64,000 nt of DNA from Antedon mediterranea (taxonomy: Eukaryota > Echinodermata > Crinoidea > Comatulida > Antedonidae), in contig NC_092674.1 of assembly GCF_964355755.1 (NCBI RefSeq), forward strand, positions 24,764,001 to 24,828,000, read 5' to 3'. The translations under genes and the position numbers were made by a program. Below, one piece after another: positions 12,096 to 23,277 of the stretch (position 1 is the stretch's first letter; the number at the start of each line of letters is the position of its first letter). The notes under the pieces are model-generated. The model was not told the DNA's origin. It ran no database searches and saw only the letters and a program-made list of their open reading frames with translations.

Positions 12096-15000
12096 CTATT
12101 GAGGTGGAGGATGGTACTGAGCTTGGGGGTAACGGTAGGCCCAGCCTGGGGGTAAGCCAGCACTTCCGTAAGGGCCGATTCCTGCTGTAGCTACCCCAAC
12201 TGCAGCTCCAGCAGCGATAGCTGTCGGAGGAAGCTGTCTGTTTCCATACGGTGATACATTAGCTGGTACTGTGGATGCTGAGACTGGGACTTGTGATGCC
12301 ATCTGGAGATTGTTAAAAATAAGTTATTATAGAAAAATATACTACTGCAATACACATAAGTTATTCAATGACCTTACAGGGAAAGGTAGCTATATATTTT
12401 ACTATAATAGCCAAAACAAAAAATAGTATACATGCTTAGAAAATGAACGGTTACACTCAATTCTTTTAAAATCCGGGCAACCTGAAGATGGTCAAACATT
12501 TTTTGTTACAAAACAGTTGAAATGTTTTGTAACAGTTTTCAGGTGTAGTATTGTTGACTAGCCCACAAGTCAAAGAGAAAATAAATTGGCTGGCCCACGG
12601 TAGTTTTTTTGTATTGCTAGTACTAAATCAAGTAGCAACCTAATATCAAATATTCTAAAGCTTGGTTCCCACTAGTACGCAAGACAAGGACGTAGACGCA
12701 ACGCAAGCGAGTTGACCAATCACAAGCAAGAGTTTGAATAAATCATCACTTGTGATTGGTCAAATCCCTTACCTTCCGTTACGTCGGAACCACCCATTAG
12801 TTGTAAACCACTTCTCCATCATTTATAGTTTCTATATGAATGACTAGTGTGACAAACATGTTAAATAATACTTACACCATGAACTGGGGATTGTTCTGGA
12901 AGGTAGACTGTGTGATAAGGTTGTTGCTGCTGTAACACTGTCGTACTGTGTACAATCTGTGAGCCAGACAAAGAGTGGGCATACGCTGCGGCCTGCATGT
13001 ATGAAGCAGCACTGGCCTATAAATATACAAAACAAATATACTGACATGATACTAGGTAGCCTAACTCTATGACATGATAGGTAGCCTAACTCTATGACAT
13101 GTGTAGAAGAGGTGCACAGAACCTGCATAAGAGCACTTCCTAGGCAGATATCATGAATAATGCATGATCTTAATTATGGTATAAATTAAGATCTTATAGA
13201 GGGGGCTACGTAAGCATGGAATTAAATCAAATGGGTTATGTCAAAATGTTTTCTGCAAGTCAGTTCTGAATGAGCGTCCAGCTTTCCAGTTGGTAGTCCA
13301 TTTTTAATTAAAAAAACGGTCATGTCATAGAGGGGTCTAAAAGGCCACAGTTGTGTTGATTTACAGCCTGCTTAAATTTGGTAAACTTTAATAGAAAATA
13401 CAGCACACTTACACCGAATATGTTTCGGATTGCAATTTGTAGAAGGAAAGGTCTGGGTTTATATAATATTTAGGAAGTATCTTGCAATCTTTAAAGCTCT
13501 GTCTACACTATTAAACTTTATGTAACAAAAAAATGTGATGTGCCCATATATTAAAATGATATGCACAAATATGATAGTGATATGGCACCATCATGTCCAT
13601 GTCCTTGTTTTTTTAGTTTTAAACATGTTTAACTTATGTGTTAGAGAAAAGATATTAGTTAAATTGTTGTTTTTTTTGGAGTTTTTAATTGTGTTATATT
13701 ATTTATATTTTATTTGTTTTGTTTTGAGGAGCCTATTCACCACAAGCTTTTCTTTCTTTTAGGCTCCTCCACTTTATATTTATATATTTGTAAAGTGAAA
13801 TAAATAAATGAAATGAAATATACTTCGCCCCCCTTTTTTGTGTCATAAAGTTTGATAGTCTAGACATAGCTTAGGAATGAATACAATATTTTTACCTGTG
13901 TATAAGTTGGATTGGGTGGATATGCAGGTGCCGGGGTGTGCACCATGCCTGCAGTGGTGGTGTATGATCCATAGGGGTAGGCCAGCTGACCCCCGGAACC
14001 TGGTGCTGTTACTTGACCTACACAATAAAAATCAATACATCAAATTATCGATGTTGAAAAAATATGTAAACAAATTAACACTTACTGGAATATAGAGCAA
14101 ATATTTCAGTAATACCAACCACCCTCATCGATATGATAGTATTTTTTGAATTAGACATATGTCAGCGTTGTGACACTAATTTCTGGATATTGCCATAGCT
14201 CAGGCACAGATTACGGCTTTAGGAGCACCTAAAATTTAACAGCCATATCTTTTTAAAATCAAATAATGACTATTTTTCGGATCGTTTTTATTATTAAGGA
14301 AATATTTATTCCCCCTAATCTATAATGGTGGATCTGCCCCTGTAGGTGGCGTTCTTGATCTTGTGGGAGGCAGAGTATTCAGAAGAGAGTTGTATTTTTT
14401 GGCAAATTTTAAGGTAGTTTGAAAGTTTCTTAATACCTTGACAAGAAAGACAATTTTTGTATACAGTACTGTATGTTAATCATAATTACAATGAAGAAAA
14501 CAAATTTAACCAAGCACTGCATATTTTTCCAATTACTGTACAATGAAGAAATCAAACACTGCAAGAACATGCATTTATAATAGTAGGCCTAGTAGAGTAG
14601 AAACTAAACATTAATCATAATATATAAACTATACTTACGTTGAGCAGGTGCTGGATATGCAACAGCATGTTGTGGGAACGCATTATAGCCATGAGACCCA
14701 TTGTTTTGATATGATGGACCAACTGCTAACAAATTAAAAAATTAGATACAAAATATTGTCACATAAATGTAGCTGAACATTCATGAATAACCTAAAAATC
14801 CATAAAAAAATGCTCTTGAAAATAACTTTGTTTACTACTGTATACTAATTACTATCCATGTTCAATATGTGTGTACTGTATATACAGTACACAATTTACT
14901 GTATGTTGGTTTTTTAATTATGACTACAGTACAGTTCAGTACACACAGATATATAAATCTGAAAACCTTAATACCTGATGGAGGATATACAGCATGTGCT

Positions 15001-18000
15001 GGCAAGGGTACGGCAGGAGTTCTTGGATCTAGTTACAAAAAAAAACAGTCATCACGGCCATGTTATTTTATGAACTAATAATAAACATTTTATTGTTATG
15101 AACATTTGTTGTGTGTATTGCATTATTCAAACCGACTGGCAATAGTTAGCTATCTGTAAATACAGTATAGTAGGTCTGTCTATTGAAACTGATGGGTACA
15201 ACATTCAAATAAAACCTACCTGTTTGATTGATTGCAGCAGTTTTGAAGACTGCTCCTCTTGCTGGGTGCCAACCCGTAGCATCTGAAAAAAAATTTTACT
15301 TATTACTGTAGTACTATCAAGTCAAGTTCCACTTCAAATGGGTTTTAAGAAGAAAAAACATGCGGTTCTTTTACACGGAAAAGGGACTACTGATAGTTTT
15401 ACAAGACATTTTCCACCAGCTTACAGTAGGTGGACATTCACAAAGAGTGGGGAAGACTGTGTTGGCCTTCTTACAGTATCTCTTCCCATAAAAACAACTG
15501 ATGTTTTTACCTGTTGGAGGATAAACAGCATGAGCAGCCAATGGAATTGCTGAATTTCGAGGATCACCTAAAGAAAAAAAAAAAATAATAATCATCACAT
15601 TTTGGTCTACATGCTCACTTTCAAAACTTCATTTTCAAAGCAGGTATACAGTAATGGAAGAGATTATAGTATAACAACAACAGTGCTATTGGGATAAAAT
15701 ATTTACTAGCCCAGACTCAATTTATACTTCAGTTACCTTGATAACCAACCCAGGCACTAGCCATCTGTCTAGCTGCCTTATATTTTTATCCAGCCTAAAA
15801 TAAATTGAGTTCCAGACCTTGGACCACTGACTTATTACAGGCCTGAATATCAGAAAATAGGCCTTTTAAAATGTTAATTCCTTTTTGATTTCCATAGTGT
15901 CAGTGTAAAATGTTTTGCCGATTTCAGTTGTCCAACAAGAAAAAGCCTTCCAAATATTGTAACATAATTCCAAACCAAATTAAAACAATAATTTAATTCT
16001 TCACATGATATCAGTATGAATACTTCAAATTCCAGAACAGACTGTCCAATGACAAATTAGAATAAAAATATTTCTGAGTTAATTTTGTGTGTGTTGTATT
16101 AGGTATCCATAATATTATTGATTGCACAACATTCAAAAGTAATGCGTGTCCCCACTCATAAAATCATCAATGACCATAAATCACAACACAGTATACACAG
16201 TACATTTACTATACTGTTACCAACCGTAATTAAATTATTATATTAATCATATTATTATTATTAACTTTTTAGTTTTAATTCATATTTTACATCATCCTTA
16301 AAAACAAGTTTAGACAGTGTAAATGCTATACTGCTTCATTTTACAGTATATACTAAATAATATTTCTGAACATATTTAATCAGCCATATTTACAGATGGT
16401 TTTCATCCTGTTAGAAGGAGTGCACCCTCTAGCCAATCTATATAATTACATATTTTGGTTCTGCACTAATAACAACAACAACACAGTACATTTACTATAT
16501 ATATATATATATATATATCATATGTATCTGAGACATCTCGTAGAATTATAGAAGAAAGAATAATTGTAAAGCTTGGCACTCTTGCCCCTACCGGCATAAA
16601 TGTACAATTTAGATCTTTTAAACATTAATTTTGCCAGAGACATTCACATACTGTATTAACAATTATTTACACTTGAAGCTTTTGTCTTTGTTTTATGTCC
16701 TGCTTTATAAGCAACCATTTCTGCTTTGTACCCCATAGCTTTTGGAGGCGTGCATTTATAACTATGCCTTTTGTTTGTTAACATCTTTGATTGGCTGATT
16801 TGTTTTATTATGTAATTTTGTGACTTATACAGTACTGTATATGTTATCCTTTGTTACAATTCTCTTCACCTGATGATGGGCTATGCCCGAAACATGTCGT
16901 AAAAATAAATCTATATTGAGGCAGTTTTAACTTATTTGATCTTGATTTTTTTCTATATCCTGCCTATGCAGCTCTTTGATTTATATATCATATGTATTAC
17001 TGTTGGAATTAATTCCAAGGAAGGAGTCTACTGTACCCTCTAGCTAATCTATATTTCTCTTTGGTTCTACTGTACACTATTTAATGACATAATTATTGAG
17101 TGCAATGAAATAAATATTATGTACAGTACGTTTACATATTAATTGACATGTATGTGATTGATGTGCACTTGTATTAAATTAATGCTGAGAACAGGACCAA
17201 TTGCCCACAGACTGACAACATCTTAATGGATTTAACTCAAGTGAGCAAATCTAGTCAAAAATCAATACAGTTTATTGATCATCATCTCCTTACAATTTGA
17301 TCCATGAAAGTAATAAATTATATACCAAGCAAGCTACACTAAATATAATGTGTTTGGTAATTATAAAAAATAGCAAAACTATGATCACTGAAAACATAAA
17401 CAAATCCTTGACTGAAAATGTAGCACACACTCCTCTTGGAAACTAACTTGTGTGCACTGAAGTGTATACATTACAGTATCTACAGTACAAAGGTGTTTTA
17501 TTGTATACTATAATCAAATAGTTTTATGACATGATATTGAATGTGTGAACCCACCCAGGGAAAAATTTCATTTAAAAATTTTGTTTAGCAATATTGCTAA
17601 TCAAACTGATTTTTAAGTAGAGAAACATAGTTTTGTATTGTATTTTTTGCTACACAATTTTAGAAATGTGTAGCAATAAGGTTGTTTTGTATAGCTTTTT
17701 GCTACTGTATGCTACACTGGCGAAAATGTTCTCTGCACATTCATAAATATGAACTCTGAATAAGTCATTCTGTAATTTTATAAATTGATAAAAAAAAAAA
17801 AAAATTTCACTCATTGTCACCCAAACACATTAAAAATGAAGATTAATAAAATCAGGCCCGAAAAACCAGAAAAAAATAATATTATCACTATATAATAAAA
17901 TGACAAACTAAACAGTTAAATTCAACAAAAAACCCATTAGCTGCCAGCCAATTTGACTATTTTTTTGCTTTTTAAATTACAGTTTTTTCAGGTAAAATAT

Positions 18001-18377
18001 TTGTTTTTTTGATCTAATTTTTGGTAAAGTGAATAACTATTATGTGACATTAAAATGGCAATACAATACATCGTTAAATAAAAAGAAAAAAATGGTTACA
18101 GTGCATAACAGAATACCATTGTTTTCACAAGACATCATTTTTTTTTGATCGAACTAATAACAATTTTTATGACAATTTAAAATGTTTATTCAAACACACA
18201 TTATATTTTATTTATTTATCAACTTTTTTTGTTTAAGACACATTCGATACATTTTTTCCGGTTGTTTCTTTCACCACTCAGTCTACTGTGTATATATATT
18301 GTGATAAAAAAGTACAACAAAAATATTTGATTAATATAATTTTGATACATACCTTTTGGATAGTAAACAGGATTCAT
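12096..18377 (-). CDS. FAM168: FAM168-family protein, 251 aa, eight coding exons
   Basis: Coding exons in order: 18353-18377, 15511-15567, 15220-15282, 14975-15028, 14639-14725, 13896-14017, 12876-13016 and 12096-12302. They total 756 nt with all phases consistent. Exon 1 encodes MNPVYYPK, matching the invariant MNPVY start of vertebrate FAM168A/B. The rest is rich in Pro, Tyr, Ala and Gly, with a VHSTTVLQQ stretch like the VIHHTTVVQ stretch of FAM168B. The last exon has a hydrophobic run (AIAAGAAVGVATAGI, about residues 213-227) and ends YHPPPQ. FAM168B is known as a myelin-associated neurite-outgrowth inhibitor; FAM168A is linked to DNA-repair signalling. The biochemical role is poorly defined, so function here is by family only. 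Oddity: exons 2 and 4 encode near-identical peptides (see findings). Several introns carry young transposon copies. The ATG choice is secure; untranslated exons were not mapped. Confidence 0.9.
12661..12799. mobile_element. Diverged TTCCCACTAG MITE copy in a FAM168 intron
   Basis: The left end AGCTTGGTTCCCACTAG is intact. The interior has ACGCAACGCAAGCGAGTTG and TTGTGATTGGTCAAA, as in the full copies. The right end is eroded to CGTCGGAACCACCC. Confidence 0.65.
13495..13871. mobile_element. CTGTCTACACTATCAAAC MITE with an internal insertion
   Basis: The left end AGCTCTGTCTACACTATTAAAC and right end GTTTGATAGTCTAGACATAGCT are inverted repeats. The 85-bp copy at 27412-27496 shows the compact form. 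Here the interior is enlarged. From about 13600 to 13825 it holds a T-rich segment ending TGTAAAGTGAAATAAATAAATG with a tandem AAATG tail, which looks like the 3' end of a LINE or SINE inserted into the MITE. The open frame at 13535-13762 crosses the junction and is not a gene. Confidence 0.6.
16560..16930 (+). mobile_element. Probable Penelope-like element terminal fragment
   Basis: The segment ends in a CCTGATGA...GCCCGAAAC motif followed by an A-rich tail (AAAAATAAAT). This arrangement is typical of terminal repeats of Penelope-like retroelements. No reverse transcriptase or GIY-YIG frame remains. Confidence 0.45.
16870..16900 (+). ncRNA. Hammerhead-ribozyme-like motif
   Basis: Core bases are in order: CTGATGA (16870-16876), a stem II of GGGC/GCCC with loop TAT (16878-16888), GAA (16889-16891), a minimal stem III AC/GT (16892-16893 with 16896-16897), and C at 16898 as the candidate cleavage site. 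This is the short-stem-III architecture described for Penelope-like elements. Stem I is weak (G-C and U-A, then mismatches), so activity is doubtful. Confidence 0.45.
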
Positions 18378-19997
18378 ATTTAAAACTTTGAAAGTACTTT
18401 AAAGACACGTTCTCTACGTTTTTTCGATCTAATTTAAGGTAAAAAAATGCATTTTATGTAAAATTATACAATATGGGTCTATTGGAATAATTATTTTTGT
18501 CTTTAAACGCTACAAATAAAATGTGAAATAGCCTGGTATAAGTCGATTCTAATATTTTAAGCGGCCCGCTATAAATACCAGCATGCATTGCACACAGATT
18601 TTTCTTCTGTGTGATTCACCCACTATTAATCGATTGTGAAGGCCAAAACAAATGAAAGAATCGTAAATTTTCAGCAAAAAATATTGTGTTTTCCCATATT
18701 TGTATTATCGGATTCTGCCAAAAACAAAAAAACAATTGCAAAATGTCAATCATTTTTGGGATAGTTTCTTTCATTTAACATTGATTATAATTTATAAAGG
18801 AATTAAAATTCTGAATAAACATCATCAGGCCTTATAGACTAGGGCTAGCTAGCTAGGGCCTACATACAAGGCTAGGTCTAGTAGAGGGCCTAGCTAGGCT
18901 AATTAAGTGAGTCAGTAACTTGAAACCCACGCCTGCCGCCTAGCTAGGCTAGGCCTAATTATACGTTGTGGTGGTTAGGCCTATATGAGACTTGAGAGCC
19001 CATCATATTCGTCTTTTTCCATTTAAACTACGATGGGTAAATAACACCCAAAGAGCGGCATTTACGGGATTGGAGTGCAACCCGCCGGGAAGAAGATGTG
19101 GGACCACAGCCTATGGAGCGAGACGTTGAAGAAGGGAGTGGAGAGAATAAAAAAAGGTGAACACCGAGGACGAGGTCATCTCAACATCAATAAATTTTTA
19201 TCTTTTTTCATGAACTAATTAAAAATACACTTACAACTGATAAAAGATCAATTTCTTGCCCAACTTGTCTGCACAAGTGGGTTTAAATCCTGAATTTATA
19301 AAACTTGTAATTAATGAGATAAATATTCAGTATTCTTATCTTTCCAGTGCTGGAATTTCACCTGCTTCCTGCGCTTCTTTTCTCAATTCGCATCATTTAC
19401 CGAGTTTTTAGATGCTGGGTCAATAAGGTCATAAGTAAATACTAAAGTACGGAACGCTACTTGAAAGATTTTATATTGGCATCGATATTCACTGGATGTA
19501 AGAATCAATGCCAATCCTTATTGTTAGTGTAGGTTTTATCTCCGAATGACATCATGCGTGAAAATTATAAAAAAATTTAATCATAATAAACAAAGTAGTT
19601 CCGGTGTGGCCACCAATCAATTTTTTCATAACAAAAATATCATCATCATCACGCGCATTATTATTTTTACTACATCGCATCGACGTGTAGAATTACCAAA
19701 TATTTTCAGATAATCGGCCTACTCTCTCTTTAATTTGTGGTTGACAAGGTTCAAGAAGGTATCCTCTCTCTAGCTAAACTAATGAAATAATGTGTCAAAA
19801 ATGAATGATTGATCAACAAATGGAAGCCCAGCCCAGCTAGGCTTAGGCCTAGTGATAGGCCTGCCCTAGAGTAGTAGGCCTAGTCTATAAAATAACATCA
19901 TATGCTAGCCTAGCTAGTCTTATATAGCTAGTTCCTAGCTAGAGAGAGGGGTAGTCAAGTTAGGACTAGGCCTAGGCTTTGTGTATAGGCCTAATTA
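18378..19997. other. Upstream region of FAM168, no further gene seen
   Basis: This holds the presumed 5' UTR and promoter of FAM168 on the minus strand. It contains CTAGCTAGGCCTA-rich patches (18836-18990, 19840-19990). No TATA box or additional exon could be placed with confidence. Confidence 0.5.
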
Positions 19998-22900
19998 GTT
20001 ATCCGCTTGGTATACCAAGCGGATAACTCCTTGTGATTGTATGAGATCAACAGTTTTTTTCTGTATTATTAGGTTATATGCATGATATGCATATAACCTC
20101 TTGATTCTGTCAAAATCTTTATTTATTTATTTATTTATTTATTTATTCTTTCCTTAGCACTATTTTGTCCGTGCATTATCTTGGCATCAGTTTAATCTAG
20201 CTAAGTCAAGTTTTCAGAGTATATTCCTCATGGCCAGGAATCGATGTCGTTATATTTTCACGATGCGTAATCAAAAATTACGCGGTCTACGCGCGATTTT
20301 ACGAAATCACGTTTGTAATCATATCTTCACAAGCATGAATCACAATTAAACAAAATTTGGTACTCATAAATTTCAGGTCATATTTCATCATATGGCAATG
20401 AAATTACGTGCGTAGCGCATATAACGCTTGCGTACGCGCGCTTAAAATGTTCAAAATTGTCAAAATTTATTTTCGATGAAATTAGAGTACGTTTCAGGCA
20501 ATTTTAAGCGTTTAAAAAAATGCCATGAGTGCGCAGATTTTTGCACGCGCACTGCGCGTTAAACGTTAATGCGCACTCTTTTTGCCCGATTTCTGTTTTA
20601 CAATCTTTCTTTAATAATATCATCATATTTGATTCAGGTTTCAACTCGAAATTGCGTTATACGAGCACGTCAAAAGTGACTGGCTACGCACGTATAAGTT
20701 AACAAAATGGTGAAAATATGCTAAATTTTAAAATTAATATATATCGTCAGAATGCAGGGGAACACCTATTTTTTATTTCATTTTCTTGAAGTGTATGTAT
20801 CATATGTATGATTTATTATCAAATAAAGAGAACAAAAGTTGATTAAGTCATCATTAATTGCATATTAAATTTTAAAAAAATAATTTCGACAATCAAACAA
20901 ATTATGACATTTTCTTATGCCAAAATAACAAACTTAACATTAACTTTCTTCCTTCAAAAATTCATATATTAAAGTTAAAAGTATGTAGTTTGACAGTGCA
21001 TCATTTGTATACATTTTAAAGATGTCATCATAGTAAAAAATTATAATTCATTTCGGTATGTAATAATCTATTTGCATCAAAGTGGTTACTGCATAGTAAA
21101 TACACGGAGGAATTTGTCTACAACTTTTAGTCAGTTGTGTACGGCTCGGTGGTCTGTGCTCGTGTCTATGGCATTCAAGGTACCGAGATCGAGTCTCACC
21201 TTGGGAAACGAAATAAGATTTTTTTTTTTATTATCCGTATTGTTTGTTCAAATTTATTTCTTAGTGTATAGATTATACACATGATTTATAATGAAATCTA
21301 GATAAAAATTAACTTATGTCTTTATTATTATGTAACAACAAATGTGGTTTATGACATTATACGCATATGGATCTTTGATCGGATTGTGATACCGGCTATG
21401 GTGTTCGCGTTAGCAAGGTCCTATCATATATTATAAATAATTAAAGATTCTGAGAAAATCAATCAATCAATATATCTTTTAAAAATCAATTATCTTGATT
21501 TAAATCAATGCATATAACCTATAATTCGTCATAGTGACGAATTAAATCTAGTTCTTCTTTCCATCCTTCCTTTTTGTGGATCGCGTTTCTCTAAAATGTG
21601 TAAACATAACATTTCTTAACTTTGACAACATATGGGCATTTACGTGAAGTTGTGCACCTCCTATTTTTGAATGACGTCATAGTTGCGCAACGTGACTTAC
21701 GCGCAATTTTATGAATTTCAATGATTGATCATAGATTAAAAACCAAAAGTCATTTAGTATTGACACTTTGACAAAATTTAAGTCATATCAGGGGCAAACT
21801 TTCTACGGATTAAAAATGGCATGTTTCACAAGAAGTTACGCGCGCACGCGCATTTAAAATTTCAAAATGCGCAAAATTAATTTCTAATCAACTTTTTATG
21901 CGTTTCTTGTCATTTTGAGCATGTCAAAAATTCCCACGGGCGCGCAATTTTTTACGCACGTGGTGCGCACGTAGCGTTAAAAACATATTTTTTTCTCTTG
22001 AATTATATTTTTCAAGCCTTTCCTAGTAATTTTGAAAACAATTTAGACCTTTTCCAATTTAAATAACGCCATACGAACACGTTGAATTAAACATTTCATG
22101 CGCGTTTTTTATGAAAAAGCTTAAAAAATCGTCAAAATTTTGTCTTTTTTTAAACAGTCATAGTTTCTAAAGTAAACCGTGAACCGTTTATTTTTATTAC
22201 AAAATCTAGAAGTTGATGAGTTGTAGATAACGGATCATGCATCGATAAGGCTAAAAAAACATTGTGACGTCATCGTATGGCCACACGAATGTAAAATATA
22301 GGATTTTTGTCTCTTTCGTTATTGCTCATCACATTCAATGGAGCGCATCACGCTTATCTGTATTCCTTTTTCTCCTACATTTATATATTGTGTAGGTCAA
22401 TCAACTTTCTTTAGCATGAGATAAAAATATTTTAATTTTTATGACGTCATCATGCCTAAAAATTTCAATTACGTGGGTCATTAATTTCATCTTTACAGTA
22501 AATTTTATTCTGTAATACCTCGTAAGAATAGAATCTGATAATCACGATTAAAACGTTTTCTGGAAGCTATTGGATTGTAGATACGAATTCATGTAAACAT
22601 TTTGCCAATCGGATGTTGTGACGTCATCATATGGCCAGTTGAATAAAAAAAGTTGTATTTTCATATTTTGCGTAATAGTTCATCACATTTAAAAGGGTGC
22701 GCATCTATATTTTACGTATTCAAATTTCTTCTACACGTTAATATGTTGTTCCTAAGATAATTTCCTTCTGAAATTGCTATCTAAGTGTTTCATTTTGATA
22801 CTGTCGCCATGCTAAAAATTGGAATAAATGGCGGGTCCCGTAATTTCACCTATTCTACACTGTATGTAATATGTATACAGATTATACTGTAGTGTTTGCA

Positions 22901-23080
22901 TGTATATACTATATGACACAAAATTGACAGAATTCAGCACTAACAGCATATCATATTCTTCAGTTCTTGTCATAATGCCATAATCTTTATCTGTGTGCAA
23001 TATTCCAACGTATGACGTGCACGTGGCGTTTGCCGTGGTGCGGATAACTAACTCGTCAAAGTGACGAGTTTCATGTCTAG
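19998..23080 (+). mobile_element. Helitron/Helentron-like element (outer), non-autonomous
   Basis: The left boundary is a perfect 30-bp palindrome with arms GTTATCCGCTTGGTA. The right boundary repeats the arm end GCGGATAAC (23040-23048), then has a hairpin AACTCGTCA-AAG-TGACGAGTT (23050-23070) and CTAG (23077-23080). A hairpin shortly before a CTAG terminus is the Helitron 3' signature; inverted ends plus a hairpin fit the Helentron/Helitron2 branch. No Rep-helicase frame is present. A second element is nested within it at 20071-21551. The region carries duplicated blocks, for example GTGACGTCATCRTATGGCCA at 22263 and 22618. It is GCG/CGC-rich compared with flanking DNA. Confidence 0.6.
20071..21551 (+). 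mobile_element. Helitron/Helentron-like element (inner, nested)
   Basis: The left boundary is a hairpin AGGTTATATGCAT-GAT-ATGCATATAACCT. The right side repeats ATGCATATAACCT (21508-21520), then a hairpin AATTCGTCA-TAG-TGACGAATT (21523-21543) and CTAG (21548-21551). The terminal hairpin matches that of the surrounding element with only a few changes. The interior at about 20400-20590 resembles the outer element's 21836-21985. A TTTA microsatellite lies at 20122-20150 and a tRNA-like patch (box-B-like GATCGAGTCTC) near 21110-21205. No coding frame. Confidence 0.6.
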
Positions 23081-23277
23081 TTAGAAGTTAGATAGGTGTG
23101 GGAATTTTCTGCCGTGAGTGATCATGAACTGAAATTATACATATCCGTCCTTTCGGATGGGACATTTTTAAGTCGTTTATCCAGTGTATATGAAATGACA
23201 TATTTACACAGTTTTCATCTTTTCATTTTTTATATTTATTTCTTTCTAGCCTAGGCCTAGTGAAGTTTTGAGCAGTC

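Larger units (their letters stand above)
15568..18352. other. FAM168 intron 1 with degraded transposons
   Basis: This 2.8 kb intron holds an AT microsatellite at 16495-16520, the 3' end of a probable Penelope-like element at about 16560-16930, and a degraded copy of the AAAGATGTATTGTCC-type element at about 17770-18140. No further exon was found. Confidence 0.6.
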
